Shown one piece after another: positions 34,404 through 43,331 of a DNA stretch of 64,000 bases (position 1 is its first letter; each line of letters begins with the position of its first letter). Under the pieces are notes generated by a model. It was given only the letters and a program-made list of their open reading frames with translations, did not search any database and was not told the DNA's origin. Position numbers and translations under genes: made by a program. The stretch comes from Abyssalbus ytuae. GTDB taxonomy: Bacteria > Bacteroidota > Bacteroidia > Flavobacteriales > Flavobacteriaceae. The stretch spans positions 1,550,001 through 1,614,000 of the forward strand of contig NZ_CP094358.1 of assembly GCF_022807975.1 (NCBI RefSeq). The letters are read 5' to 3'.

Positions 34404-35636
34404 CTATTCGTCTCTAAGTGCAACTATTGGTTTTATTCTTGCGGCTCTTCTGGCCGGAACATAACCGGCAATCACTCCGAAAAATATCAATAACACAGTT
34501 GCAAAAATTACTGTTCCTAATCCCACTTCCGGATTAGTTATAAAATAATCTTTAAGTTTATTACCAATTAAACTTAAAGTACCTATACCCAAAAACAGGC
34601 CTATAAATCCTGCTATGGTTGTTATAAATATCGATTCTTGTAATACCAGTCCGATTACAGAGCCCGGAGTAGCACCAAGTGCTTTTCGAACTCCCAGTTC
34701 TTTTGTCCTTTCTTTTACCACAAACACCATAATATTGCTAATACCAATTACCCCCGCTATTAGAGTACCTATGCCTACAAAAAGCACTACTAGTTGTAAA
34801 ACATTTGCAAAAGCCATATTTTGTTGTAAAATATCTGCCATGTTTTGTATATACATACCATTTTGATCATCAGGTGCTATATTATGCTTATCTTTCATGT
34901 ACTTATACAAATCCCTTTCAAAAGCCATTGCTCCCGCATAACCCAGTTCTTTTCTGAAAGCAACCACCATCATATCTATCTTATCTGTTCCCTTTTCAAT
35001 AAGCTGACGTGTGGTATAGGGCATATAAATCCTTCTTTCTTCATTATCACCACCATCATCCTGAAACACACCAATAACTTTGTATGCAATATTATCTATG
35101 TCTATATATTTCCCGAGAGCATCTTCCTCTTTTCCGAACAGGTCTATTTCTACCAATCTGCCTATAACTATATTCTTGGATTTATTTAAAATGTCATTTT
35201 CATTAATATACCTTCCCTTCATAATTATCGTTTTCTCGTTTAATTGATGAGAAGGTGCTACTGCCCGAATGTTATAGCTATTTGATTCTACTTTATACTT
35301 TGCCAGACCACTTCTGCCTAACCTGGGGGTTATATAATCCAGATAAAAGGCAAAATCTTTTTTTATATCTTCTAAATCATCATTTTTAAACTGAATTTGT
35401 CGTCCTTGTTTAAAACCTTTATATGGCATAGTAGTTCTGCCAGGGTACACAAACAAAATATTGGTGGCATCGTCAAGAAAAAATTCATAAAAAGTATTTT
35501 TTAATCCATTACCCATTCCAAAGAGAACTGTAAAAATCAGAATTCCCAATGCAACAGTAAAACCGGAAAGAAAGGTTCTTAATTTATTCTTCCTAATAGT
35601 TTCAAATATTTCCTGCCAGCGGTCTCTGCTAAACAT
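34404..35636 (-). CDS. MacB-like ABC transporter permease
   Basis: A 410-residue permease with the same layout as the next gene: N-terminal helix, periplasmic domain, three C-terminal helices and the loop VKERTKELGVRKALGATP. It starts inside the last codons of the ATPase gene, with an 8-bp overlap, so translation is probably coupled. It is about 25-30% similar by eye to its neighbour and the pair likely forms a heterodimer. Confidence 0.93.
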   Translation of the reverse strand: MFSRDRWQEIFETIRKNKLRTFLSGFTVALGILIFTVLFGMGNGLKNTFYEFFLDDATNILFVYPGRTTMPYKGFKQGRQIQFKNDDLEDIKKDFAFYLDYITPRLGRSGLAKYKVESNSYNIRAVAPSHQLNEKTIIMKGRYINENDILNKSKNIVIGRLVEIDLFGKEEDALGKYIDIDNIAYKVIGVFQDDGGDNEERRIYMPYTTRQLIEKGTDKIDMMVVAFRKELGYAGAMAFERDLYKYMKDKHNIAPDDQNGMYIQNMADILQQNMAFANVLQLVVLFVGIGTLIAGVIGISNIMVFVVKERTKELGVRKALGATPGSVIGLVLQESIFITTIAGFIGLFLGIGTLSLIGNKLKDYFITNPEVGLGTVIFATVLLIFFGVIAGYVPARRAARIKPIVALRDE

Positions 35637-36330
35637 ATTGTGATGCCCTTATCTGGTTAATTTTTTTATCTTCTACAATTACTCCATCTTTTAAATGAAC
35701 TATCCTTTTACACATGTTTGCAATATCTTCTTCGTGTGTAACTACCAGAATAGTTTTGCCTTCATCGTTTATTTGCTGAATAAGGTCCATTACCTCATGT
35801 GATGTTTTACTGTCCAGTGCTCCCGTAGGCTCATCGGCTAATAAAACTTTAGGTTCTGCCGCCAAAGCCCGTGCTATTGCCACGCGCTGTTTTTGACCTC
35901 CGGATAATTCACCTGGTAAATGATTTGCCCAATCTTTTAGGCCTACTTTGGTTAAATACTTTAAAGCCTTATCCTGGCGCTCTTTTCTACTAACTCTTTG
36001 ATAGTAAAGGGGAAGGGCCACATTTTCGAGTGCGGTTTTATAATTTATAAGGTTAAAAGACTGAAATACGAATCCTAAAAACTTGTTTCTATACTGGGCA
36101 GCTTTGGTTTCGTTAAGATTTTTTATAAGAACCCCATCTAAAATATACTCACCAGAATCCATACCATCTAACATCCCGAGAATATTAAGCAGGGTAGACT
36201 TACCTGAACCGGATGAGCCCATGATTGCAACAAGTTCACCTTCTTTTACCGAAAAATTGATACCTTTAAGAACATGAAGAGCACTACTCCCCATTTTGTA
36301 TGATTTATGCAAATCCTTAATTTCAATCAT
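35629..36330 (-). CDS. MacB/LolD-type ABC transporter ATPase
   Basis: This 233-residue ATPase has Walker A GSSGSGKS (38-45), the Q-loop in VFQSFNL, signature LSGGQ (142-146), Walker B VLLADE (162-167) and the switch His in VVTHEED. It energises export through the two permeases encoded just downstream. Its start lies 15 bp from a 9-bp-arm dyad, which probably marks the operon promoter region. Confidence 0.94.
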   Translation of the reverse strand: MIEIKDLHKSYKMGSSALHVLKGINFSVKEGELVAIMGSSGSGKSTLLNILGMLDGMDSGEYILDGVLIKNLNETKAAQYRNKFLGFVFQSFNLINYKTALENVALPLYYQRVSRKERQDKALKYLTKVGLKDWANHLPGELSGGQKQRVAIARALAAEPKVLLADEPTGALDSKTSHEVMDLIQQINDEGKTILVVTHEEDIANMCKRIVHLKDGVIVEDKKINQIRASQYV

Positions 36331-36344
36331 GTTAGTTAGTTTTT

Positions 36345-36379
36345 ATACAATGTTAAATATTAATAAACTCACATTGTAT
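36345..36379. promoter_or_regulatory. Inverted repeat in the export-operon promoter region
   Basis: ATACAATGT at 36345-36353 and ACATTGTAT at 36371-36379 are exact reverse complements with a 17-nt spacer. It sits 15-49 bp before the ATPase start. It could be an operator or a chance dyad in AT-rich DNA. No T-run supports a terminator. Confidence 0.35.
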
Positions 36380-36474
36380 TAAGGTTGTGTTAAGACTTTA
36401 GAAAAGCCCGTACATACCATAAGACTATACTCAGCAGATTTTGTTACAGGATAAGATAAAAAATATATTGTTTT

Positions 36475-36687
36475 TTAGCTTTTAAGCTTTTTATATATAA
36501 AATAACCTAAAATTCCTACCAGGATATAGGGCACAGCCATCAAATATATTATACCATTATTTATACCCCGGGCTACTTCCTGTCCCTCTCCACTTTCCAG
36601 AACAGCCCTACACATGGCACATTGCGCATTTAAAGAAAATGGCATGATAAATAAAAGTAGTAATATGATAACAATAAACTTTTTCAT
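36475..36687 (-). CDS. Small membrane protein with CXXC motif
   Basis: The 70-residue protein has an N-terminal signal or membrane segment (about 5-20), a CAMC motif (QCAMCRAVLESGEG, just after it) and a second helix (about 48-66) ending in YKKLKS. It is the last gene of the cytochrome oxidase assembly cluster and lies 9 nt after the DUF420 gene. Similar small proteins sit here in other Flavobacteria (from memory). A copper or redox role is inferred from the CXXC only. Confidence 0.7.
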   Translation of the reverse strand: MKKFIVIILLLLFIMPFSLNAQCAMCRAVLESGEGQEVARGINNGIIYLMAVPYILVGILGYFIYKKLKS

Positions 36688-36696
36688 TCTTATATA

Positions 36697-37227
36697 TTAA
36701 ACATAATAAGGAGATATCATCAAATATACTACAACTCCGGTTATAGCTACATATAACCAAATTGGAAATGTAATTTTTGATATTCTTTTATGCCTGTCAA
36801 ACCTTTGGGCAAGTGCACGCACGTAAGATATAAGCACCAACGGTATTACCCCAATTGATAAGAATATATGAGTAATAAGTATAAAATAATAAATATATTT
36901 AACCACACCGTTACCTCCAAAAGGAGTTGAATCCGAAGTCATATGATAAGCTACATACATCACCAAAAAAGCCAGTGATAACGCTATACATGTCTTCATT
37001 AAATTTTCATGAAGATTTCTTTTGCCTTTTTTTATACTTACTACTGCCCAGATAAGCAATATGGCTGTTATTCCGTTAATAATAGCATATATGGGGGGTA
37101 AAAAAGTTAATGGTTGGGCACCAGGAATTTTGATGCCAAATAAAATGGCAACTGCAACTGGTATTACTACGGAGAGGATCACTATCCATTTATTATACTT
37201 TTTCTCTACTGATGTGGTTTGTTGCAT
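36697..37227 (-). CDS. DUF420 membrane protein (CtaM-like oxidase assembly)
   Basis: This 176-residue protein has five membrane helices and the conserved histidines of the family (NLHENLMKTC, VAYHMTSD, LITHIFLS). DUF420 proteins, CtaM in Firmicutes, are needed for maturation of heme-copper oxidases. The gene is 1 nt downstream of the SCO gene, so the context fits. Confidence 0.88.
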   Translation of the reverse strand: MQQTTSVEKKYNKWIVILSVVIPVAVAILFGIKIPGAQPLTFLPPIYAIINGITAILLIWAVVSIKKGKRNLHENLMKTCIALSLAFLVMYVAYHMTSDSTPFGGNGVVKYIYYFILITHIFLSIGVIPLVLISYVRALAQRFDRHKRISKITFPIWLYVAITGVVVYLMISPYYV

Positions 37228-37228
37228 T

Positions 37229-37909
37229 TTACTTTTCCTTTAATAATTTAGCTATATCTTCTTTAATCATTTCAACTCCATGGTCTTCAATTCCTTCATA
37301 ATACACTATCGGATTGCCAAAAGAATCTTTTCTACAACGAATGTTGCCTTTTTTATCTATTAGGGCAAACATACCCGAATGTTCAAATCCGCCTTCTACT
37401 TCGGGGTTTATTCCGGCATATAAATTAAATCCCTCATTAGCTAATTTATATATTTTATCCCTGTCTCCTGTAAGCATATGCCAGTTTGGATTGGTAACTC
37501 CATATTTTTGAGCATATTCTTTTAAAACTTCCGGGGTATCATTTTCAGGGTTTATTGTAAATGAAGCTATTGCAAAATCAGGTTTATTTTCAAAATGATT
37601 TTGTATGTTAATCATATTCCTGTTCATTATAGGACATATAGTAGGGCAGGTTGTGAAAAAAAACTCTACTACATACACTTTACCCTCATAATCTTTATTA
37701 GTAATTGTATCGTTATTTTGATTGATAAATTGAAAAGATGCTGCTTTCCCAACTGTTAAAAGCTTTTCATCACTTTTTTCTTTTCCAATTTTATGCCTGT
37801 CGGCATCAACTACATTATCATCTTTAATACGGTTTACAATTTTTGGAATAAAAATTATTCCAAAAACAAGTACTATGAATGATATCCATATATATGATTT
37901 ATTCTTCAT
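37229..37909 (-). CDS. SCO1/SenC-family copper chaperone for cytochrome oxidase
   Basis: A 226-residue membrane-anchored thioredoxin-fold protein (anchor about 7-24). The copper ligands are present: Cys88 and Cys92 in TCPTICPIM and His177 in FEHSGM. SCO proteins deliver copper to the CuA site of subunit II. It overlaps the upstream cysteine-free gene by 11 bp, pointing to coupled translation. Confidence 0.93.
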   Translation of the reverse strand: MKNKSYIWISFIVLVFGIIFIPKIVNRIKDDNVVDADRHKIGKEKSDEKLLTVGKAASFQFINQNNDTITNKDYEGKVYVVEFFFTTCPTICPIMNRNMINIQNHFENKPDFAIASFTINPENDTPEVLKEYAQKYGVTNPNWHMLTGDRDKIYKLANEGFNLYAGINPEVEGGFEHSGMFALIDKKGNIRCRKDSFGNPIVYYEGIEDHGVEMIKEDIAKLLKEK

Positions 37910-38579
37910 TTTTATTATATTTTTTAAGATAAGAATCTCTTTTACTTACCCCTTTATATTTTTTTAATTCTAACCTGTATTCAGCTAGAATTACTTTAAT
38001 ATCATCTATCATTTTATTGTTTAACTCGGCTACCGAAGTAGCATCGTATCCATACATTACACCTTCAGGGTCATTATCGTCTCTCCCTCTCAGGTTTTTA
38101 TCTTTATCAATAATAAATACGTAGGGGGAACTTAAGTTCTCATCTAGGGTATATGAAGAATTAAGACTGTTAAATATTTTTTTGACTTCAAATTCTGTGG
38201 TAAAAACAAATTTCCAGTTGTTAACATTTGCCAGTGAGCTTAATTCCTGTTTTAGACTATCTGCATTTTGTTCACTTCGGTCAGGCAAAACCATTACAAA
38301 CTGAAAATCATCAAAACCATTAAAGCGTTTATATATTTTTTGGTTGAGATTAAAAGCATTTCCCTTTCTTTTATTAACATCTGAACCGAGAAAGCCTAAA
38401 ACCGTTATTTTTTCTGATAATGATATATCTTCTCCGCTTAGCGACTTTAGCCCTTTAACGTCATCTATTTTTTCAGTAAGAACCGGAAGCTTGGCAAAAT
38501 TGTTAACTCCTGATGCAAAAAACATATATGCAACTATAGGAAGTATAAACAAAACCCCAAGAACAATAAACTTTTTCAT
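37899..38579 (-). CDS. Cysteine-free thioredoxin-like membrane protein
   Basis: The start at 38579 (MKKFIVLGVLFILPIVAYMF) gives an N-terminal anchor; the frame seven residues longer begins with a non-conserved leader. The 226-residue protein mirrors the SCO protein encoded next to it: anchor, ITVLGFLGSD where SCO has its strand before the cysteines, a thioredoxin-like core and SSPYVFIIDKDKNLRGRDD at the end. It has no cysteine at all, so it cannot bind copper or do redox chemistry the same way. The fold assignment is inference. It probably has a structural or scaffolding role. Confidence 0.65.
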   Translation of the reverse strand: MKKFIVLGVLFILPIVAYMFFASGVNNFAKLPVLTEKIDDVKGLKSLSGEDISLSEKITVLGFLGSDVNKRKGNAFNLNQKIYKRFNGFDDFQFVMVLPDRSEQNADSLKQELSSLANVNNWKFVFTTEFEVKKIFNSLNSSYTLDENLSSPYVFIIDKDKNLRGRDDNDPEGVMYGYDATSVAELNNKMIDDIKVILAEYRLELKKYKGVSKRDSYLKKYNKNEE

Positions 38580-38605
38580 TAACAGAAATTTGTACTGCAA
38601 AAATA

Positions 38606-38628
38606 AAAAAGACGGTTTAAAAACCGCC
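38606..38628 (-). terminator. Terminator between subunit IV and the assembly genes
   Basis: GACGGTTT at 38611-38618 and AAACCGCC at 38621-38628 pair with one G-U, and on the minus strand a TTTTTTATTTT run follows. It separates the oxidase subunit genes from the SCO cluster, which would then need its own promoter or read-through. Confidence 0.65.
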
Positions 38629-38649
38629 TTGAATGTATTGTTAAAAATA

Positions 38650-39033
38650 TTAGAAATTCCATTTCACAAAGCCTTCCCTGAAAACTTCATGAATATAGTT
38701 TCCTTCTACTAACAGGATAAATGCCAAATAAGGAATTAAAATTAAAAGGGGCAATACTATTGACCACTTAAAACTTCCTTTTTCATCTCTTAAGTGCATA
38801 AAATCCCATGCTATATAATATGCTTTTACCAAGGTAAGAATAATGAATATCCAGTTAAGTATTTTCATCCCTAATACTTTACCCATTAAAAATTCCGGTT
38901 TATAAATACCTAACAAAACTTCAACAGTAGTAACTATAGAGAGAAATATTAGTACTCCCCAAATTTTTTGTTCATTGCTTTTAAATTTAAGCGTACCCCT
39001 GAATATTGCTAAATTGTGATTATCGTGTGCCAT
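38650..39033 (-). CDS. Cytochrome c oxidase subunit IV family protein
   Basis: This 127-residue membrane protein has three helices (about 22-45, 52-75, 85-110). It matches the prokaryotic subunit IV type by its position right after subunit III and by WIFIILTLVKAYYIAWDFMHL, in which the conserved polar residues fall. It stabilises the heme-copper oxidase core. Confidence 0.85.
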   Translation of the reverse strand: MAHDNHNLAIFRGTLKFKSNEQKIWGVLIFLSIVTTVEVLLGIYKPEFLMGKVLGMKILNWIFIILTLVKAYYIAWDFMHLRDEKGSFKWSIVLPLLILIPYLAFILLVEGNYIHEVFREGFVKWNF

Positions 39034-39051
39034 TTTATTTCTTATTATTAA

Positions 39052-40026
39052 TTAAACGAGATAGAAGAAGGTAAATACAAATACCCAAACCAAATCTACA
39101 AAGTGCCAGTATAGACCAACCTTTTCAACCATTTCATAATGTCCTCTTCTTTCATAGGTACCTAATATCACATTAAAGAAAATAATAATATTGATAACTA
39201 CTCCTGAAAAAACGTGAAAGCCATGGAAACCGGTAATGAAGAAAAAGAAGTCGGCAAATAACCTGTTTCCATATTCATTTCGGATAAGATTGGCTCCTTC
39301 TACCACTCGGACCGCATCCTTTAATTTTTCCACTGATTCTTCTCTTGACAAAATTGTTTTATGTCCTTTTTCAGTAAGATACTCTGTTCTTATCACAATA
39401 TCTTTATGAGCATTAAATCCTGCCAACACCTCTTCTACTGTATATGTGGATAAGGAACCTTCACCTTCAAACCAAATTCCGCTTTTACGCTCATGCTGTG
39501 CTCTTTCGGCTTGAGTATGTTTAACAAAATCATGTAAGGCTATTTGCTTACCTGTTTCCTCATTTACAAATTGTAATATTCTACCTCCTTTAGTTTCAAG
39601 AGCTCCATATTCACCTTTTATAAATGTTGCCCACTCCCAGGCCTGAGACCCAACAAATATTAAACCACCTACTACAGTAAGCAACATATATAAAGTAACT
39701 TTTGCTTTTTTCATATGATGCCCGGCATCAACAGCCAGTACCATTGTTACTGAAGACATAATTAATATAAAAGTCATGAAAGCTACATAATACATAGGGT
39801 AATTACCATGAAAAAAAGGTACGTGGGTAAATACCTCATCGGCTATTGGCCATGATTCTATGAATTTAAATCTTGAAAAACCATATGATACCAAAAAACC
39901 TGAAAATGTCAAAGCATCAGAAACTATAAAAAACCACATCATTATTTTGCCATAGCTGGCATTAAGTGGCTTGTTTCCTCCTCCCCAAACTTTCTCTTGT
40001 GTAGCTGTTTTAACAGTTGCTTCCAT
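39052..40026 (-). CDS. Cytochrome c oxidase subunit III with large internal insertion
   Basis: A 324-residue subunit III. The first helices (about 25-130) and the last (about 256-320, GFHGFHVFSGVVINI) are typical. Between them residues about 140-255 form a soluble charged insertion (TQAERAQHERKSG and so on) absent from classic subunit III. The family motif SQAWEWATFIKGEYGA marks its left border. The insertion is on the side of the helix-3/4 loop. It is 18 bp upstream of the subunit IV gene. Confidence 0.9.
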   Translation of the reverse strand: MEATVKTATQEKVWGGGNKPLNASYGKIMMWFFIVSDALTFSGFLVSYGFSRFKFIESWPIADEVFTHVPFFHGNYPMYYVAFMTFILIMSSVTMVLAVDAGHHMKKAKVTLYMLLTVVGGLIFVGSQAWEWATFIKGEYGALETKGGRILQFVNEETGKQIALHDFVKHTQAERAQHERKSGIWFEGEGSLSTYTVEEVLAGFNAHKDIVIRTEYLTEKGHKTILSREESVEKLKDAVRVVEGANLIRNEYGNRLFADFFFFITGFHGFHVFSGVVINIIIFFNVILGTYERRGHYEMVEKVGLYWHFVDLVWVFVFTFFYLV

Positions 40027-40075
40027 AAGAATTGAATAATCTTGTTTAAAAATTGGTCAAATTTACATTTTTTAT

Positions 40076-40657
40076 TTATCTAAAGAAATAGAAAAATAAA
40101 ATCAGGTACAACCACAAAAAGTCAAGAAAGTGCCAAAATATTGCACCTAGCTCTAAACCAAGTGTTTGACCGAATTTATATTTCCCTCTAAAATAATTAA
40201 AAATAATTACTCCCAACACTATTAATCCGGCTATTACATGGGCAATATGCACGGTAGCAATTAAATAAATAAACGAAAATGTCACATTACTGGTGGGTCC
40301 CGTAAAATGATATCCCATATTTATAATTTCTGCAAATCCCATAAATTGAAGAATTATAAATATGATTCCTAATATAAAAGTTATTATTAAAAATACACCG
40401 GTAAGATTGTTATTTTCTTTTTTTGAATTTTTTTTAGCCAGATGAAAAGTAACACTACTAATTAATATAGTTATTGTACTAAATAAAAAAGCTTTCGGTA
40501 ATTGTATTTCAGATACCCAATCTGGTCTTGAACTGCTTACAATAAACGCACTGGTTAAACCTGCAAAAGACATTAACAAGCTTGCAATACCAAACCAGAG
40601 CATCATCTTTTTTGCCCTGTTACTTTTTTGTTCTACTGTACCTTGTGTTAAATCCAT
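40076..40657 (-). CDS. Cytochrome c oxidase subunit III (short form)
   Basis: This 193-residue protein has five helices and the subunit III end, with HVIAGLIVLG and FWHFLDFLWLYLILFFYF. It lies just after the heme O synthase gene, with which it shares 1 bp. Together with the 324-residue paralogue downstream it gives two subunit III-type proteins in one cluster, a common arrangement in Flavobacteria. Confidence 0.9.
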   Translation of the reverse strand: MDLTQGTVEQKSNRAKKMMLWFGIASLLMSFAGLTSAFIVSSSRPDWVSEIQLPKAFLFSTITILISSVTFHLAKKNSKKENNNLTGVFLIITFILGIIFIILQFMGFAEIINMGYHFTGPTSNVTFSFIYLIATVHIAHVIAGLIVLGVIIFNYFRGKYKFGQTLGLELGAIFWHFLDFLWLYLILFFYFFR

Positions 40658-41565
40658 TAACTCAAAAATTTATCAACTACATACACAATTTGCATTAGTG
40701 ATATATAACTAACACTAGCCAACATTAAATTTCTGGCTGATTTATTATCTTTTTTATGATAAAGATTTATTCCAAAAAACAACATACCAACCCCCATCAT
40801 AAAAATTATAACAGCTGCCGTTACTGAAAGATGTAATTCACCTGTTATCCCGAATACCGGTATAACTGATATTAAAATCATCCAGATTGTGTACATTATT
40901 ATTTGAACAACCGTACCCTTATCTCTTTTCCCTGTGGGCAACATTTTAAATCCTGCTTTTTTATAATCATCATCCAAAACCCACCCTATGGCCCAAAAAT
41001 GGGGAAATTGCCAGAAAAACTGAATCATAAAAAGGGTTCCGGGTTCTATACCAAAATCATTGGTAGCTGCTACCCATCCAAGCATAAAAGGAATGGCTCC
41101 GGGAAAAGCCCCAACAAATACCGCAAGCGGAGTTCTTGTTTTAAGAGGAGTATACACACTTGTGTACAAAAAAATAGATATAGCCCCAAACATAGCTGTT
41201 TTTGGATTTACCACATACAGAGTAATAATTCCCAAAACGGTGAACACTACCGCAATTAAAAAAACTGCATTAACCGACATTCTACCGGATGGAATGGGCC
41301 TGTTTTTGGTGCGTTTCATAAGTGCATCCAAATCCCTTTCTATAATTTGATTAAATGCATTAGAAGCTCCAACCATAAAATATCCTCCCAGGGCCAACAA
41401 AAGCAAAATTTGAAAACTAACCGTCTCAGCACCCAACAAATATCCTGCTATTGATGAAAAGACAACACTAAAGGCCAAACCTGCTTTAGTTATCTGCCGG
41501 AAATCATCAAATATTAATGTTATCGGATTTATTTTTGTAGAAGTACTCAATACCGTTTTCATCAA
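40657..41565 (-). CDS. cyoE: Protoheme IX farnesyltransferase (heme O synthase)
   Basis: The 302-residue UbiA-family membrane enzyme adds a farnesyl group to heme B, giving heme O for the oxidase. The NAFNQIIERDLDALMKRTKN segment (about 69-88) holds the first Asp-rich motif and Arg. The second motif is WVLDDDYKKAGFKMLP. It is the first gene of the oxidase cluster. An in-frame Met at codon 2 is an equal start choice. Confidence 0.94.
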   Translation of the reverse strand: MMKTVLSTSTKINPITLIFDDFRQITKAGLAFSVVFSSIAGYLLGAETVSFQILLLLALGGYFMVGASNAFNQIIERDLDALMKRTKNRPIPSGRMSVNAVFLIAVVFTVLGIITLYVVNPKTAMFGAISIFLYTSVYTPLKTRTPLAVFVGAFPGAIPFMLGWVAATNDFGIEPGTLFMIQFFWQFPHFWAIGWVLDDDYKKAGFKMLPTGKRDKGTVVQIIMYTIWMILISVIPVFGITGELHLSVTAAVIIFMMGVGMLFFGINLYHKKDNKSARNLMLASVSYISLMQIVYVVDKFLS

Positions 41566-41630
41566 TCTGCTCTAAATTGCGGGCAAATATACTGTACAAA
41601 AGCCTTTTATGCAATCTTTATACTTCATAA

Positions 41631-41660
41631 AAAATAAAAAATCCTGCCCAGGGCAGGATT
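41631..41660 (-). terminator. Terminator after the first TonB-like gene
   Basis: AATCCTGCC pairs with GGCAGGATT around 41640-41660 with a very short loop; the minus-strand product is followed by TTTTTATTTTT. It lies 6 bp after the stop of the TonB gene. Confidence 0.8.
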
Positions 41661-41665
41661 AAACA

Positions 41666-42451
41666 CTATTGAACTTTAAAGACAATAGGCTTCATGAAAA
41701 CAACCTCGACCTCTCTATCTTGTTGCTTTCCGGGTTTCATTTGAGGGATAAGTTTTGTAACCCGCAGAGCTTCTTCTTCCAACACTTTGTGAGGGGCCTT
41801 AATTTTTACATCAGAAACCAACCCCTGTTTATTGATCGTAAATTGCACATAAATTCTTTGAGTACCGGTTAATCCAAAATCTATAGCTCTGTCTGTTCTA
41901 AAATTTTTCCGAACAATTTTACTAATTTTATCACTCATACATTCTTTGCGCTCTTCATTGGAAGACAATGATTCACAGCCGGGAAAAACCGGAACAAATT
42001 CTACTTTATCAAACAAAACCGGGTCATCAGTTTTTTTAACATATATAATATTGTCTAAATCCAAATTCCCGGGCTCATCTAATTCATCTTGTGAGAAAAG
42101 TTGTTTTTTTGTTTCAACTTCATCATCTTTCCCGATTGTAAATTGATAAGATTTTTTAACTCGTGGAGTTATCTTTTCTTTGGATTGTTCTTTTTTCGGT
42201 TCTACATACTTTTTAAAATCAGTAACTACATAAGGTTCTTCAATAAAATCAATTTGTGCTACCTCAGGTTTTTCTATGGGCTGTTCTCTTAATGCCAGTT
42301 GAAAGACAAAAAAAGTAACAATAAGACTTATAAGCAATCCCAACTGAAAATGCAGCAGATTGTTTTTTCGTAAATTTGCATCATGCTTTGAAGGTTTGCG
42401 CGTTTTATGCTCATTGCCGTGAGCATTAAAACTTTTCATTTTAAATTTCAT
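41666..42451 (-). CDS. TonB-family energy transducer
   Basis: This 261-residue protein has a cytoplasmic basic N-terminus (about 1-34), one membrane helix (about 34-52), a charged Pro/Lys/Glu linker and a C-terminal TonB domain (about 175-261, RIYVQFTINKQGLVSDVKI). It transmits ExbBD energy to outer-membrane receptors. An ATG at codon 5 is an alternative start. The linker is less proline-rich than in classic TonB. A cysteine pair (FPGCESL...KECMSD) precedes the TonB domain. Confidence 0.88.
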   Translation of the reverse strand: MKFKMKSFNAHGNEHKTRKPSKHDANLRKNNLLHFQLGLLISLIVTFFVFQLALREQPIEKPEVAQIDFIEEPYVVTDFKKYVEPKKEQSKEKITPRVKKSYQFTIGKDDEVETKKQLFSQDELDEPGNLDLDNIIYVKKTDDPVLFDKVEFVPVFPGCESLSSNEERKECMSDKISKIVRKNFRTDRAIDFGLTGTQRIYVQFTINKQGLVSDVKIKAPHKVLEEEALRVTKLIPQMKPGKQQDREVEVVFMKPIVFKVQ

Positions 42452-42507
42452 AATGTGTGGTTTTTAATGTTAATGTTATCTAAACAAACCACAAGAAGCA
42501 TACCAAA

Positions 42508-42535
42508 AAAATACCTCGCCTGGGCGAGGTATTTT
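42508..42535 (-). terminator. Terminator after the second TonB-like gene
   Basis: AAAATACCTCGCC at 42508-42520 pairs perfectly with GGCGAGGTATTTT at 42523-42535 over a 2-nt loop, with an A-run before it that reads as a T-run on the minus strand. It makes the two TonB genes separate transcripts. Confidence 0.85.
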
Positions 42536-42556
42536 GATTTATATGAAAACTATATT

Positions 42557-43267
42557 TTAGTTTAATTTAAATACAATAGGATATGCAAATGTTACTGAGG
42601 TAGGTCTTCCTCTTTGTTTTCCAGGAATTAACTTTGGAAGTTTATTAATAATCCTTCTGGCCTCTGCATCTAAACTTTTATCGGGAGCACGGGTATTTAT
42701 AATAGTTATTGTACCGTCTTTGTTTATTCTGAAATTAACATACACCCTTCCCTGAATATTCATTTCCTGAGCTATTTCAGGATACCTGAATGTTTTTCTA
42801 ACATGTTTATCAAGATTTTCCTTAAAGCACTGAAATTGTTGACTTTTAGGCCGACTCTGACATTCAGGAAACATGGGTTTATCTTCAATTACCGCAAAAG
42901 GTACGTCTACCTCAATGGGATCTTCAGCTACTTCAACCTCTTCTACTTCAACTATAACTTCTTCCTGATCGGTTTCAGTAGATTCTATAATGGTTTCTTC
43001 TACTACCGCTTCATCCTCTACTACTTCAATAACTTCCGGAGCAGGTGGTGGCGGTGGCGGTGGTGGCGCTTGTATTTGCTCGGTAATTGGCACATCTTCC
43101 ATTAAATCTTCGTCTACCTCAAGGGTTATATCGGCATAATCCTGCTTATCATACTTTTTATACTCTATACCAAACCACGTGAGGGCTAAAACTACTGCCA
43201 ATCCAATAGCAAAATATAACCCGCTATTTCTGTTTAAATCGGCTTTCGGATTCTTCTTCGGTTCCAT
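42557..43267 (-). CDS. TonB-family energy transducer with proline run
   Basis: A 236-residue TonB protein with a membrane helix at about 16-33 and a linker opening with eight consecutive prolines (QAPPPPPPPPAPE). A very acidic Glu/Val stretch follows (EVEEVEVAEDPIEVDV), then a TonB C-terminal domain (about 150-236) with CQSRPKSQQFQCF just before it. The same cysteine pair is in the neighbouring TonB protein, so the pair looks like a gene duplication. It is 65 nt from the VanZ-like gene. Confidence 0.9.
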   Translation of the reverse strand: MEPKKNPKADLNRNSGLYFAIGLAVVLALTWFGIEYKKYDKQDYADITLEVDEDLMEDVPITEQIQAPPPPPPPPAPEVIEVVEDEAVVEETIIESTETDQEEVIVEVEEVEVAEDPIEVDVPFAVIEDKPMFPECQSRPKSQQFQCFKENLDKHVRKTFRYPEIAQEMNIQGRVYVNFRINKDGTITIINTRAPDKSLDAEARRIINKLPKLIPGKQRGRPTSVTFAYPIVFKLN

Positions 43268-43331
43268 AATAAATCTGTTTGTGGTTGCTAATTTAAATAT
43301 TTATTTATTAAACACAATTAATTTTTTCTTT

